Source: Warburgia ugandensis (taxonomy: Eukaryota > Streptophyta > Magnoliopsida > Canellales > Canellaceae). Taken from it: a DNA stretch of 64,000 bases. The stretch spans positions 53,151,136 to 53,215,135 of the forward strand of contig CP141136.1 in the NCBI GenBank assembly GCA_035236585.1. Reading direction: 5' to 3'. A program made the position numbers and the translations under genes. The notes beneath the pieces were generated by a model, which saw nothing but the letters and a program-made list of their open reading frames with translations, did not search any database and had not been told where the DNA came from. Position 1 is the first letter of the stretch, and each line of letters opens with the position of its first letter. Positions 1 to 10,465 of the stretch are shown here, piece by piece.

Positions 1-764
1 GCAGTAAGTTAGAAACAAGTGACTCCCGCTAATTTCAAAGATAAGACTAGTCAAACTAAAAAATATGACCAGGCTCACAGCTACACCAAATGTACTATTA
101 AACAAAAGTGTGGCTTCCTAGTAATTTTTGCATGTGTGTGTGCGGGCCCTCTATTTCACCATTCTTCTGCCCCCTTCCATTAGTAATCTCATTGTAAAAC
201 TAATATATAGGCAGATGATAAATATACCATTGTTGTCATTCTTATTTTTTACCTAGAACCATCACCATCATTCCTCATGATCACCAACTCCCTTTGCCAC
301 TGCAGCATTGTGTGGACCACCATCCCAGTCTTCCACAATTTTGGCACTTATGCTGCATATCATGCATTCAATTTCAACCTCATTCACTATCTCAATAGCA
401 ATCCCCAACAAACCCAGAAAAAACCCATTTATTTTCTATCCTAGATCTCTTTTTAATCCTGTAACCAAAACCATTTTCACTTTTCTCTGTTTTAGTTCTC
501 AACATTACCAAAAACAAGCTGATGATCACATCCTTATATCAGACATATACAGCATTTCGAGTGATGACTATGACAAAAAATTGGGGGCGTCATCTCTGTC
601 TAATCAGCTTGTAAAGGTGTAGGGGCTGTTAGTTGTATCTAAGTTGTTGACAAATGCAGGCATCTCCTCTATTGCAACATAAACCCAGGGACAGGCCGGA
701 AATAACCCATACATGGAAGAGATGGACTGTAGATTTGGAATTTTTGAGGTCTACAACAGAAACT

Positions 765-829
<65 letters not shown>

Positions 830-1094
830 ATCTATCATTTCTTAATTCCAATCAGTCCCATTTATTAACTTCAATAAAGATCAGGTAATTCCATGGTTAC
901 CCATAAAATCTAAACCCTTGGAGATTATCATATTATCTTTAGCAGCATCAGATGCCGAGTGCAATGGAAAATAGGCAAGAACTGTTAGAGCATGCCCTAG
1001 GAAGCAATGCTCTGCATCAGAACCCAAGTGCAGTGGAAAGTATGCATAGGTTCCCATGCCATTAGAGAAATGCGCTGATAAATAGGCTAGGTCA
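1..1094. other. Intronic/intergenic sequence, no gene seen
   Basis: No coding exon, RNA gene or recognisable transposon domain is seen on either strand. The only clear structure is a (GA)n tract at 766-826. If the glycosyltransferase-like gene at 12.2-17.9 kb continues leftwards, this stretch is intronic. I looked on the minus strand for its next conserved segment, expected to carry a Trp-Lys-Asp and a His-Trp-Met-Trp type motif, and did not find it. Confidence 0.5.
766..826. repeat. (GA)n microsatellite
   Basis: An essentially uninterrupted GA dinucleotide run of about 61 bp. It is one of several long GA/CT tracts in the window. Confidence 0.95.
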
Positions 1095-1097
1095 GGA

Positions 1098-1793
1098 GAA
1101 CAAGATTTGTATTGCTACATGGAATATAGGCACATTGACATATAAGAGTCTAGAGTTGGTGGATACTATGAAACGCAGGAGAGTCAACTTTGCTTATATC
1201 CAAGAAAACAAGTGGAAAGGGGCTAAAACTAGAGAAATTGAAGGGTATAAGCTCTAGTACGTAGAAAAGGAAAATAATAGAAATAGCATAGGGATAGTGG
1301 TATATAAAGAATTAAAAGATAAAGTTGTAGACGTTAAAAGAATCGATGATAAAATTATATTAATAAAACTTATTCTAGGAGAGAAGATCATAAATGTTAT
1401 AAGTGCATACACGCTACAAGTAAGGTTAGAAGATAAACTTATTCTAAGAGAGAAGATCATAAATGTTATAAGTGCATACACACCACAAGAAAGGTTAGAA
1501 GATAGAATCATAAGATACTTTTGGGAAGATATGGAGGGAGTCATGCAAGACATTCCTAAAACATAAGGGATATTTATAGAAGCAGATTTTAATGTTCATA
1601 TAGGAAGCGAAAAGGAAAGATATGATAGGATACATGGAGGGTAGGTATTGGAGAGAAATAAGATGGGAGAAGTTATATATGATTTTTCATTAGCATATAA
1701 CCTAGCTATAACAAACACATACTTTGAGAAGAGGGATGAACGCTTAATAACCTTTAACAGTGAAATATATAAAAGCCAAATAACCAAATAAAA
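1098..1793 (+). pseudogene. LINE endonuclease domain remnant
   Basis: This is the N-terminal apurinic-like endonuclease portion of the RTE LINE. The frame reads CIATWNIGTLT, then AYIQENKWKGAK (normally QETKWKG), VDVKRIDDKIILIKL, NVISAYTPQERLEDR, FWEDMEGVMQDIP, ADFNVHIGSEK and FSLAYNLAITNTYF. In-frame stops occur after EGYKL (about 1254), after MQDIPKT (about 1564) and in HGG* (about 1640). It also contains a 69-bp tandem duplication (1369-1437 and 1438-1506) that repeats the block around EKIINVISAYT. No function is expected. Confidence 0.85.
1369..1506 (+). repeat. 69-bp tandem duplication inside LINE endonuclease
   Basis: The segment 1369-1437 is repeated at 1438-1506 with a few substitutions. 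It keeps the reading frame and duplicates the peptide block containing EKIINVISAYT. The changes (for example LQVRLED versus PQERLED) show the duplication is not very recent. Confidence 0.9.
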
Positions 1794-2181
1794 TATTTTG
1801 TGCTTAGGAGTACCGAAATATCAATGTGTAAGGACTATAAGGTAATACCTAGTGAGAGATCAACCTCACAATATAGACTAATGGTTATGGATATCTACAT
1901 TAAAGTATGAAAGAAATGAAATGAAATTAATAGACATCCAAAAAGGAAGTGGTGGAACTTAAAAAGAGGGAAGGTAGCATCATTTACAAACAAGTTGACA
2001 GTAGAAGGAAACTTAAACAATGAAACAGAAGTAAACACCACTAATATGGCCATGTTCATTAAGAAAGTGACAAAAGATGTCTTATGAGTTTTAAAAGGTA
2101 AAAGGCAACCAACAAAGAAAACTTGGTGGTAGATTAAATAATTGCAAAAAGTTATTAAAGAGAAACGGGTGTGTTTTAACG

Positions 2182-2900
2182 TGTTAAGTGTTCAATTTTG
2201 GTCAAAATACCCCTAATTTAGCGTTCAATTAGATCATCTACCCGTTCAAATTTGTAAAATTTAACTTAATTTTGAATTTAGCTCCAATTGACCATCCAAA
2301 CTTTAATTTGTCAAAATCAACGGTCAAATGATCATTAGAGCTTATTAGATGATTAATGTACGGTTCAAATGATTCTAATTTGATCTTTTATTTTGCATAT
2401 CAACCAAAAGATGCATGGATGGCTAAGAACAAAAGTTAATGGTGCAGATCATCTTAAAGTGCATTGGATGGGCCAGATCACTCTCAAAGATAGATGTGAT
2501 AGTTTCCTAGAAGACAATTGAGCTTAATTGGAAATCATGGACAAAAGGGAAATAACATGGAAAAGGCAACTTGCAATTATGGAGGAGTTTCCAAAGTAAA
2601 AGGGGGAGGCCCAAATTAGCAAGGAAAAAGGAATAAAAGGCAAAGGGCAACCATACCTACCCTCATTCCCTCTTTCACTCTCCCACCTTCCTCTTCTCCT
2701 CTATCTCTCTTCTCTTCTCAACCCTTTTCTCCATCTCCCACTGTCAACCCCTCTCCTCTCCTCAGCTAAAACCCAGATCGCCCCTACCCAATCACCATTC
2801 CACCACCCAGGCATCCTCTGCCTCCATCGCACCAGACACGCCCAGGCTTCCCTCTTGTTTCCTCTTCCTAGCCGCACAAACCCAATACTCTTAGTCCCCA

Positions 2901-2967
<67 letters not shown>

Positions 2968-4089
2968 CCAGTTCACTGGTTTGCACCGCCCTCTACTTGC
3001 TCCTCTGATCATCACCGTCGGACTGCCCAGATCTTCCCCCACAGCGGCTTCACCATCACTGCCCACATCTCTTCACTGGTGACATCTACCCAGTCCGACA
3101 AGCACCATCACTCCACCACACCAGATTTCTTCCCTGTCGTCTGCTGCCTGGAAATGAAAACCCAATTTCTAGTGTTTTTCTTGTCTCTGGCCGGCCAGGA
3201 GAAGAAAACCCAGATCCGGGTTTCTTTCCCCTCTCCTCCTTCCTCCTCTCTTCTCCTCTCCCTTTCCCTCCTTCTCCTCCTTCCTCTTCTCTTCTCCCTC
3301 CTCCAGCGGCTTTCTTCTTCATTGGGTTTTGTCTGGTTTTTCTTAAAAACCAGATTTTTTTTTTCAAATTCCATTTTTTCCCTTTCCCCTTTAAATTTAA
3401 TTACATTTCTCTCCTTTTGCTTTAATTACATCTGTGTCCCTATTTATATCAGTTCTGTTTTATCCGCATTTTGTTAATCCATGAACTACTTAATTCAAAT
3501 CAGATCAATCAAGGCCTAACCTAATCAACGGGTTAGCCTTAATCAACCAAGAGTCCCCAATTTCTCATCTATTTCTTATCTGATTTCAAATTAACTTTAC
3601 AGTTTCATTCTTAGGACATTCCTAGATCTAATTGACATATCTGATCTTTAACCTGAAATCAGTAACTTAATCTGAGCCATCTAAATCTCAAAATCACAAA
3701 TTAGCCCAGATCTTGACCATTTTGAGGAATCTGAAAAATCCAACTAGTAGATCTCTAATCAAGGACGTGATGAAGACATATGTAAAGGTTGATCATCTCT
3801 CAAAAGATCAGATTTGAAGTTATTGATAGTAATTAAGCTAGGGAAATAGTCTTTTTCATATTATTTGATTTATTTGTTTTATATAGAAACTGGAAATTCT
3901 ATAATTTTGAGAAGTTGATTAGATCTGAACTCTGATTATAATTTCAATATTTTCAGTAATTTATTTTTAATTTTAGATAATTAAATTTTATTGAAATTCC
4001 CACTTTTTAAATCAAATCCTCGTGGAATCGACTCGTATTTGCATAAGCTACACTACAATAGCCCGTGCACTTGCGGTTAAACATCAACA
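2182..4089 (+). mobile_element. 1.9-kb TG..CA solo-LTR-like element (copy A) in the LINE
   Basis: The element begins TGTTAAGTGTTCAATTTTGG and ends CACTTGCGGTTAAACATCAACA-like (TG..CA). It is flanked by TAACG (2177-2181) and TAAAG (4090-4094), a 5-bp duplication matching at 4 of 5 positions. It splits LINE codons reading ..CF.. from the block ENFEQYK, which fixes the borders independently. There is no internal coding region. A pyrimidine-rich leader-like stretch lies at 2640-3350 with a (CT)n tract at 2903-2964. The ends match copies at 46562-48437, 26402-28349 and 63677 onward. A solo LTR is the simplest reading; a non-autonomous element with the same ends is possible. Confidence 0.75.
2903..2964. 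repeat. (CT)n microsatellite in LTR-like copy A
   Basis: An uninterrupted CT run of about 62 bp inside the pyrimidine-rich part of the LTR-like element. Reading frames over it, such as poly Ser-Leu or Arg-Glu, are artefacts of the dinucleotide repeat. Confidence 0.95.
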
Positions 4090-4176
4090 TAAAGCATGGC
4101 AGAGGACTAAAAAATAATGAAAACTTTGAGCAATATAAGAATGTTAAAAAGGTTGCTAAAAGGGTGGTAAGTGAAG

Positions 4177-4354
4177 GGGAGCATTGGCGCAACGATAAAA
4201 GTTGTTGTCTTGTGACCTTGAGGTCACGGTTTCGAGGCGCAAAAATAGCCTCTTGCAAAATGCAAGGTAAGGCGATGTACTATAGACCCTTGCGGTCCGT
4301 CCCTTCCCCGGACCCCACATAGGCAGAAGCTTTGTGCACCGAGGCTTCCCTTTT
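4177..4354 (+). mobile_element. Au-family SINE, near full length
   Basis: A tRNA-derived SINE. Its left part has GGGAGCATTGGCGCAACG (A-box region) and GAGGTCACGGTTTCGAGGC (B-box region). This is followed by CCTCTTGCAAAATGCAAGG, an ATAGACCCTTGCGGTCC segment, a CCCTTCCCCGGACCCC segment and a TTTGTGCACCGAGGC segment before TTTT. This matches my recollection of the plant Au SINE consensus along its whole length. Flanking direct repeats are 4158-4176 and 4355-4373 (16 of 19 identical). The LINE frame before and after the repeats reads through RVVSE, confirming insertion into the LINE. Confidence 0.93.
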
Positions 4355-5043
4355 AAAAGAGTAGTAAGTGAGGATAAACTCAAGACATATGATAATCTCT
4401 ATAATAGATTAGGATCAAGAGAAGGTGAGAAAGATATATTTAAACTCGCAAAAGTAAGGGAAACGAAGAGTAAGGACTTAGACCACATTAAGTGTATTGA
4501 AAGTGATGACCAAAGGCTACTAGTCGAAGATGAGAAGATCAAACAAAGATGGGAAAGTTACTTTCAAAAATTACTAAATGACAATTACCATGAGAATATG
4601 GGAATTGAAAGTACCATAAACCCAAATAATAGTGGACATTATAGATATCATCGTAAGATTAGAATATCTGAAGTGAAAGAGGCATTGAAAAAGATGAAAT
4701 CAGGTAAGGCCCTAGGGCTCGATGGTATATCAATAGAGATTTGGAAGTATATAGGAGATACTGGAGTAGTTTGGTTGACAAAGTTGTTTACAAGATTGTA
4801 AAATCAAAGAAAATGACAAATGAATGGAGGAAGAGCTCCATTATGCTAATTTATAAGGATAAAGGGATATATAGAGTTGCACTAATTATCAGGGGATCAA
4901 AAGAGTGATTGAGAAGAGGTTACAACATGAGAGGAGTATGTCAGACAACCTGTTTGGTTTTATGCCTACGAGGTCTATTATGGAAGCTATTTTCCTTATT
5001 AAACAATTGATAGAAAAATATAGAGAGATGAGGAAGGACCTCC
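4334..5043 (+). pseudogene. LINE reverse-transcriptase N-terminal half
   Basis: After the SINE, the LINE frame resumes with RVVSEDKLKTYDNLYNRLG and continues to SEVKEALKKMKSGKALGLDG (RT fingers region) and GDTGVVWLTKLF, with a stop near 4801. Further homologous blocks continue in other frames: a Glu-Trp-Arg-Lys block, then NLFGFMPTRSIMEAIFL and REMRKDL. It breaks exactly at the hAT insertion (5044) and resumes at 9451 with HMVFIDLEKAYD. It is a pseudogene by frameshift as well as by insertion. Confidence 0.88.
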
Positions 5044-8000
5044 CTATGTAGTCACAGGCGCAAGGCGCACCCAGGCGCAAGGGGTGTGCCTTGCGCCCAA
5101 AGGGACTAGGAGTGCCTAGTCGAGCGCCTAGGCATCAAGGCGCAAAAATAAGAATTTTAAATATTTAAAAAAAGAAAAAATTGTAAAAAAAAAATCCAAA
5201 AAAATTAAAAAGCATAAAAATATAAAGATATGAATAAATACTTATCAACAATACAATAACAAGCTAACAACCTAAGGACTGAGGAGTAAGGAGTAAGGAG
5301 CTAAAGGTTAAATCAAACAATCAATCATACAGTTATATACATAGAAGTAAGTTGAGTCTTGAGAAACATACAAATATAATAAACAATGAAATAACAGGGA
5401 GTAACAACCAGGGAGGGATTACTCCCTCAATCTGCTGTGGTCTCATCATCATTGCCATCTTCCTGTAAATCCAGGAACAACAAACAATCAAACAATAGTT
5501 TTGTAAATAAAGTAAAGCAAATGTCAAAGTTAACTATTAGGACTTAAGAGCTATTTTCCTACACCTCTTCTTCCTCATCAGGAAGATCAAGACCATCATC
5601 AGAATCATCTCCCTGAGAGATGTTGACATCCTCCTCCCCAGTCTCCTCATCGCCCTGCTCTTCTCCAATATCCTCATCAGGTTCTTGATGAGCATGAGCT
5701 TGAGATTGAGAAATGTGGCTCCCCCTCTGCCCCCTCCCTCGCCTCTGGTATTGCCTAGTAGATGGAGCATCGTGTTCACTTGATCCTTCGGCAAGCTCAA
5801 CATCTAACCAGGTGAGGTCATCACCTTGATGCACCGATCATCTCCAGCATCTTCTGGAAAAATCCATTCATCACTTTCGTCGACCTCTCTTAACAGAATA
5901 GGATTTGTATACATTTGCATTTTCAAACGATCCTCATGTCAACGATAAAGGCGCTGATTGTATTGAACAAATACTAGATTGTTCAATTTCTTAGCATGCA
6001 ACCTATTCCTCTTCTTAGTGTGGATCTGAAAAAAAAAAAGAAAAAAAGAAGTAAATATAAATTTAGAATACAATGAATGCTATACTAAATTACTAATAAC
6101 TAATTACTAGTACTGTACTATATTTTAATATCTAAGTAGCTTACATTCTCGAAGACACTCCAGTTGCGCTCGCAAGGAGATGCACTGCATATCTGAGAGA
6201 GAACCTTAATGGCGAATATTTGAAGCTGTGGGACTTCAACCCCAAAGGTAATCCACCACTCACCTACATTTTGGAAAAAAAATTAAAGTTAAAAAAATAA
6301 ATAAAACTTAAATCTTAAAACATAGGATAACATAAAATACTTACAAGGGGCAAGGGGCAAGGGATTTTCTTTTGTGTATTGCCAGATCATTGCCAAACAA
6401 GCCTCTAGCATGTCTATAAAGAGATATCTGATCTATCACCATGTCAGCCTCATCTCCATCATATAACCTACTAATGGCATGCATTAGACCATTCTTGATA
6501 TCACCATTACGCTCATTTTCAATGTCATGGACATAATAGATGGATGGGTTGAGGTAATATCCCGCTGCATGCAAAGGCTGGTTAAGCTAAGAACTCCATC
6601 TACTGCTGCTAATCCCCCAAACATGAGTGGCCTGGCGCTCATCCCCTACTAGATTGGCTTGAATCTTGGCTTTGGCCCTGACTATAGCCTCAAAGATGTA
6701 TCCCATCGTTGGCTTCTCCTCACTATCCACCACCCTCAACACCTCTACGAGTGGAGCCATAATCTTCAAACAGAATAGGATGTGGTTCTAGAAGCTGGTG
6801 CGCGATACAATCTTTTCAGCTCTTCTACCCTCAGGCCTTTTTGGCCATTTACTATTCATCCACTCTGAATAGTGGAACATTGCCCTCAGCTCTGTCTTGA
6901 AATTGTGGATGCTCTCTATGCTCAAGAAGTTGGTGGCAAAGCGCATCACTGCAGGTCTGACCAAATCCCTTTTTTTTGTAAACCTCCTCATAAGATGAAG
7001 GACAAGTGTGTGACTATATATAAAAACTGTCAACGCCCTAGCTTCTGCCACAATTTTCTTCACAACTGATAATTTCCCTATGTCCTCCAACATCAAATCA
7101 ATGCAGTGAGCTGCACAGCGGGTCCAATATAAATGCAGCCTCCTCACCATCAACTCCCTTCCCATAGCAACGTAGTTGGAGGCATTGTCAGTTATGACCT
7201 AAAATACAAAAAAGGTCAAATTATATAAGATGAACTTGCAGTATATGCTTATAAGCAATTTAAAATACTTAACAACTTATAGATATAAATTTAAACTATT
7301 ACCTGAACCACATTGTTCTCTCCAACTTCATCAATCACCTCTGTCAACATGTTAAGTATTAGGCTCGCACTTTTGACATGTGCAGACCCATCAATAGATT
7401 TCAAAAATACTATCCCAGTTGGACAGTTCACCAAAAAGTTGACAAAGGCGCGACCCTTGCCATCGATCCACCAATCTAACATGATGGAGCACCCATACCT
7501 ATAAAGGAATAATACCATGGAGCACTGTTGTTGTTAGTATCAGTGTCACCTTGAGACTTAAAAGTAATATACAAGGTTGCAAAAAAGGACAATGAACACA
7601 TACCTAATCCAATCACCTCTATGCTAATCTATGTACTCTTGTCTCCTTTACTTGCTTTTGAAGAAAATTCACCCTCAACTCGTAATACGAGGGTGCCTTG
7701 AAACCTTAGTCACATAAGATTATACGATATAAGATTAGGTAAAAGGCTAAACAAATATATAACTATTTATTATAAAAAATATAAGATATATACCTGGACC
7801 ATATTGCGCAACTGCTTCTAACATTGTCTGAAATGAACGACTACAAGCAGCATTGAATGCAATGCTATGTTCATAGAACCAAGAGGCGATATAATCACAT
7901 GCTCTTGTTCTAAACTCTTTCTTGTATGCTCGATTCATTGTCATCTGCTGCTGCATGGGTGCCTTTCCCTTACCCTTACTCTAAGACTCAGGGTTGGGAG

Positions 8001-9442
8001 CAAAGAGATAATCAATAGGTCCTTTTGTTTGTTGTGCAGGAATTTTACGCCTCTTATCCCCCCCAATAGAAATACTAGCAGGCCTGGTGCTATCAATCTC
8101 CTGCACATCCTCCTCATCATCATCATTCAAGCCAAACAAATTTTCTGGCTGTTCCATCTCCCTTGTTATTCTCTCTCTAGTCTCTTTCTTCTTCTTTGTT
8201 TCATTCATATAATCTAAATTTTTTTTAGATATTTCAAGAGTAACTAGAGAGCATTTCTTGGCATTCCTATGCCCACCTGTCAAATGTTGCTTTACTCTAA
8301 AAATTCCTCCACTATATCTATTCCCACATAGCTTGCACCATACCAAATTTTTATCATTTAGATCCCGTGCCTCTACATATTCCCACCCCGGATCCATTAC
8401 TCTAGAAGAAGCATTGCTGGAGCCCCTTGATGATGACATATTGTTGTAGACTTGATGTATCAATAGGAATACAGGAAACTATTGGAGACTTTAGAGTGGA
8501 ATGGAAAGTGGAATCAAATCAAGCAATCAGAGATTTAAAAGAGAAAACCTACAAACAAATGGAACAAAAAACTTAACAGTACAAAATAAAATAATTAACA
8601 GTACAAAATAATAATAAAAAATACTGTCGTTAGTGAAAAAAAAAAAAAAAAAGTAAGAAAAAACATCAAAACATTGTATTGATAAGTTGTTTTTAGCATT
8701 CCTAGTAGCATCCTATGATGACACTTACACATTTGTTACAAAGATGGAAAAAATAAAAAAACCCTTACTGTTTTTTATTGGTTTCTGTAAAAATAAAAAA
8801 AAATAGACAGTAAAAAAAAGGGTCAATTAAGCTCGTGGGTCAATCATTTTTAGCATTATAATGGTGAGGATATGCATATTTGCTTTAAAAAAATGAAAAA
8901 AATACTGACTACTGATGTATTTATCAATTTCGGGTAAAAAATTCCAAAAAACTACAAATTTAGTGTATATTACACTAAATCAATGAAAACGGATGGAAAG
9001 AATGAAATGGAGTTTTCATTTTTACTTTTAGAGTATACATATGTTGAGTTTTCAAAGAAAAAAGAAGCATTATGCAAAAACAATGAAAAAACGATACTGG
9101 TTTTACTGTTTTTTTTATAGAAAAACAAAACAATGAAAGTAAATACTAAATAGAAGTTACAATCTTACGATTCTTACCTCAATTACTTGGAGTTGGATGG
9201 AAGATCAAAGGCTTAGAAAGGAAGTAGTTGAGTGGGGAAAAAGAAGAATGAAAAAAAAAAAAAAAAAAAACCTGTAACTAGGGTTTTATTTTTAAGACTG
9301 TCGATGCACCTGGAGTCGGGGGCGCATTAGGCGCAAGTCGCATCCAGGAGCCCGACTAGTCACACTGCAACTTAAGTCGCTGCGCCTGGGGTAAGTCGAG
9401 TCACATGCCATGCGCCTTGTGACTAGTCGTGCGACTACATAG
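5044..9442 (-). mobile_element. hAT-superfamily DNA transposon, 4.4 kb, nested in the LINE
   Basis: The element is bounded by a perfect 8-bp target duplication GGACCTCC (5036-5043 and 9443-9450), diagnostic for hAT. Terminal inverted repeats begin CTATGTAGTC on both ends, with 12 of 13 positions matching. Both subterminal regions are rich in GGCGCA/AGGCGC and TAGTC motifs (5050-5145; 9305-9430), as expected for transposase binding sites. The transposase lies on the minus strand (about 8463 to 5537) and is decayed. Joining the LINE across one copy of GGACCTCC restores a continuous Lys-Asp-Leu-His-Met-Val frame, so the insertion is precise. Confidence 0.93.
5537..8463 (-). pseudogene. hAT transposase (BED finger, DUF659, dimerisation domain), decayed
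   Basis: The domain order on the minus strand matches plant BED/DUF659 hAT transposases. A BED zinc finger lies at about 8400-8255 (WEYVEARDL; CKLCGNRYSGG; VKQHLTGGH). A linker with MNRAYKKEFRTRACDYIASW is at about 7935-7860, ending AVAQYGPG at a GT donor. The DUF659 region is at 7500-7290 (GCSIMLDWWIDGKGR; VNFLVNCP) and 7200-6790 (TDNASNYVAMGREL; CAAHCIDLMLEDIGKL). A middle region lies at 6770-6340, with AGYYLNPSIYYV in its lower part. The C-terminal hAT dimerisation block is at about 6230-5960 (CERNWSVFE, then IHTKKRNRLHAKKLN after an intron). An acidic tail is at 5834-5559. An in-frame TAG at 7983-7981 and a TGA after NQRLYR (about 5940) indicate inactivation. It normally catalyses cut-and-paste transposition. 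Confidence 0.85.
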
Positions 9443-9450
9443 GGACCTCC

Positions 9451-10465
9451 ACATGGTCTTTATTGACTTAGAAAAAGCTTACGATAGGGTCCCCAGAGAT
9501 TTAATATGATCGGTGTTGGTGAGAAAGAGGTTTTCACGGGGGTGCATAGCCATAATTTAGAATATGTATGAGGGCGTGGTAATGAATGTTAGGACCACTA
9601 GTGGAGAAAACAGTGATTTTCCCATCACTATAGGATTGAATCAAGATTGACATTAAGTCTATACCTCTTCATGTTGCTTATAGATGAGTTAACAAAACAT
9701 CTGCATGAGGATATTCCATGCAAGAGAGGGCCTAAACACAAAGCCAGAGTTATAAAGAGATGCATTAGAATTTAAAGGATTTAAAATTAAGCAAACTAAG
9801 AAAGAGTATGGAATGCAATTTTAGCAAGGAGAGTAGTAGGAGTAGAGCACCGGTAGAGATTGATAACCAAGAAGTCCCCTTAAAAGAACACTTCCAATTC
9901 CTAGGATTGATAATTCATGAGTGGAGAGATTAAGAGGGAGGTTACCTAAAGAATCCAAGTGGGTAAAACAAATAGAGATGCATCTCTGGAGTTTTGTGTG
10001 ATTGGAGGGTACCACTCAAACTAAAAGAAAATTTCTACAGGATGGCTATAAGGCCTGTTATGCTCTACGGATTACAATGTTGAGCAATTAAAGAACAACA
10101 TGTACATAGGATGAGCATCGCCGAAATGTGGATATTAGGATGAATGAGTGGCAAGACAAGGATAGAATTAGAAATGAAAACATTAGAGAAAACTTACGAG
10201 TAGCACCAATAGGTAACAAGATGAGGGAGATTAGATTTAAAAGGTTTGGACATGTCCAAAAAAGACCAAAAACGGCACCGGTTAGCAAGAGTGAGGTTAT
10301 CCAAGTTGAAGGTTGCAAAAGGGCAAGGAGAAGACCCAAAAGAACATGGATAAAAGTGGTGAGAAAACATTAAAAAACTTTGGGACTAAATGGAGTCATG
10401 GAAAGGGGAATGGAGGAACAAGATTCATGTGACCAACCCCTAGTCGGACTAAGGTCTTGATGATG
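9451..10465 (+). pseudogene. LINE reverse-transcriptase C-terminal half and 3' end
   Basis: This continues the LINE on the far side of the hAT element. It carries HMVFIDLEKAYDRVPRDL, which includes the first RT aspartate region, then MYEGVVMNVRTTSGE and FPITIGLNQD. The catalytic FADD block is not recognisable around 9700, where the sequence is degraded. Later blocks are QFLGLIIHEW, the frame at 10128-10373 (DKDRIRNENIRENLRVAPIG; FGHVQKRP) and a terminal stretch with an ACCCCTAGTCGGACTAAGG motif and GATGATGAT. Multiple stops and frameshifts are present. Confidence 0.85.

Larger units (their letters stand above)
1095..10465 (+). mobile_element. RTE-clade LINE, broken and split by three insertions
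   Basis: A non-LTR retrotransposon whose protein would carry an APE-type endonuclease followed by reverse transcriptase. Endonuclease remains run from about 1100 to 1790 (start ATWNIGTLT; later NVISAYTPQERLEDR; ADFNVHIGS). The linker to the RT domain is at 1960-2180 and resumes at 4095. RT blocks lie at 4362-5043 (EALKKMKSGKALGLDGI; NLFGFMPTRSIMEAIFL in another frame) and 9451 onward (MVFIDLEKAYDRVPRDL). The C-terminal part is at 10128-10373 (RFKRFGHVQKRP; a VIQVEGCKRARRRPKRTW-like tail). The 3' end has the CCCCTAGTCGGACTAAGG...GATGATGAT form seen in plant RTEs. Removing the three insertions leaves about 2.9 kb, close to full length. Several frameshifts and stops show it is dead. The layout follows family knowledge; the clade call is by remembered motif similarity. 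Confidence 0.9.

Noticed and set aside
308..622. 104-residue frame near the left edge
   Set aside because: No domain or homologue is recognised and composition is like the surrounding non-coding DNA.
2701..3477. Frames of 75-132 residues on both strands
   Set aside because: They lie in the CT-rich leader of LTR-like copy A and overlap each other on opposite strands; there is no family signature.
4065..4322. 85-residue + strand frame as a gene
   Set aside because: It is a chimera of the LTR end, a LINE piece and the Au SINE.
7867..8217. 116-residue + strand frame
   Set aside because: It is the antisense shadow of the hAT transposase BED/linker region.
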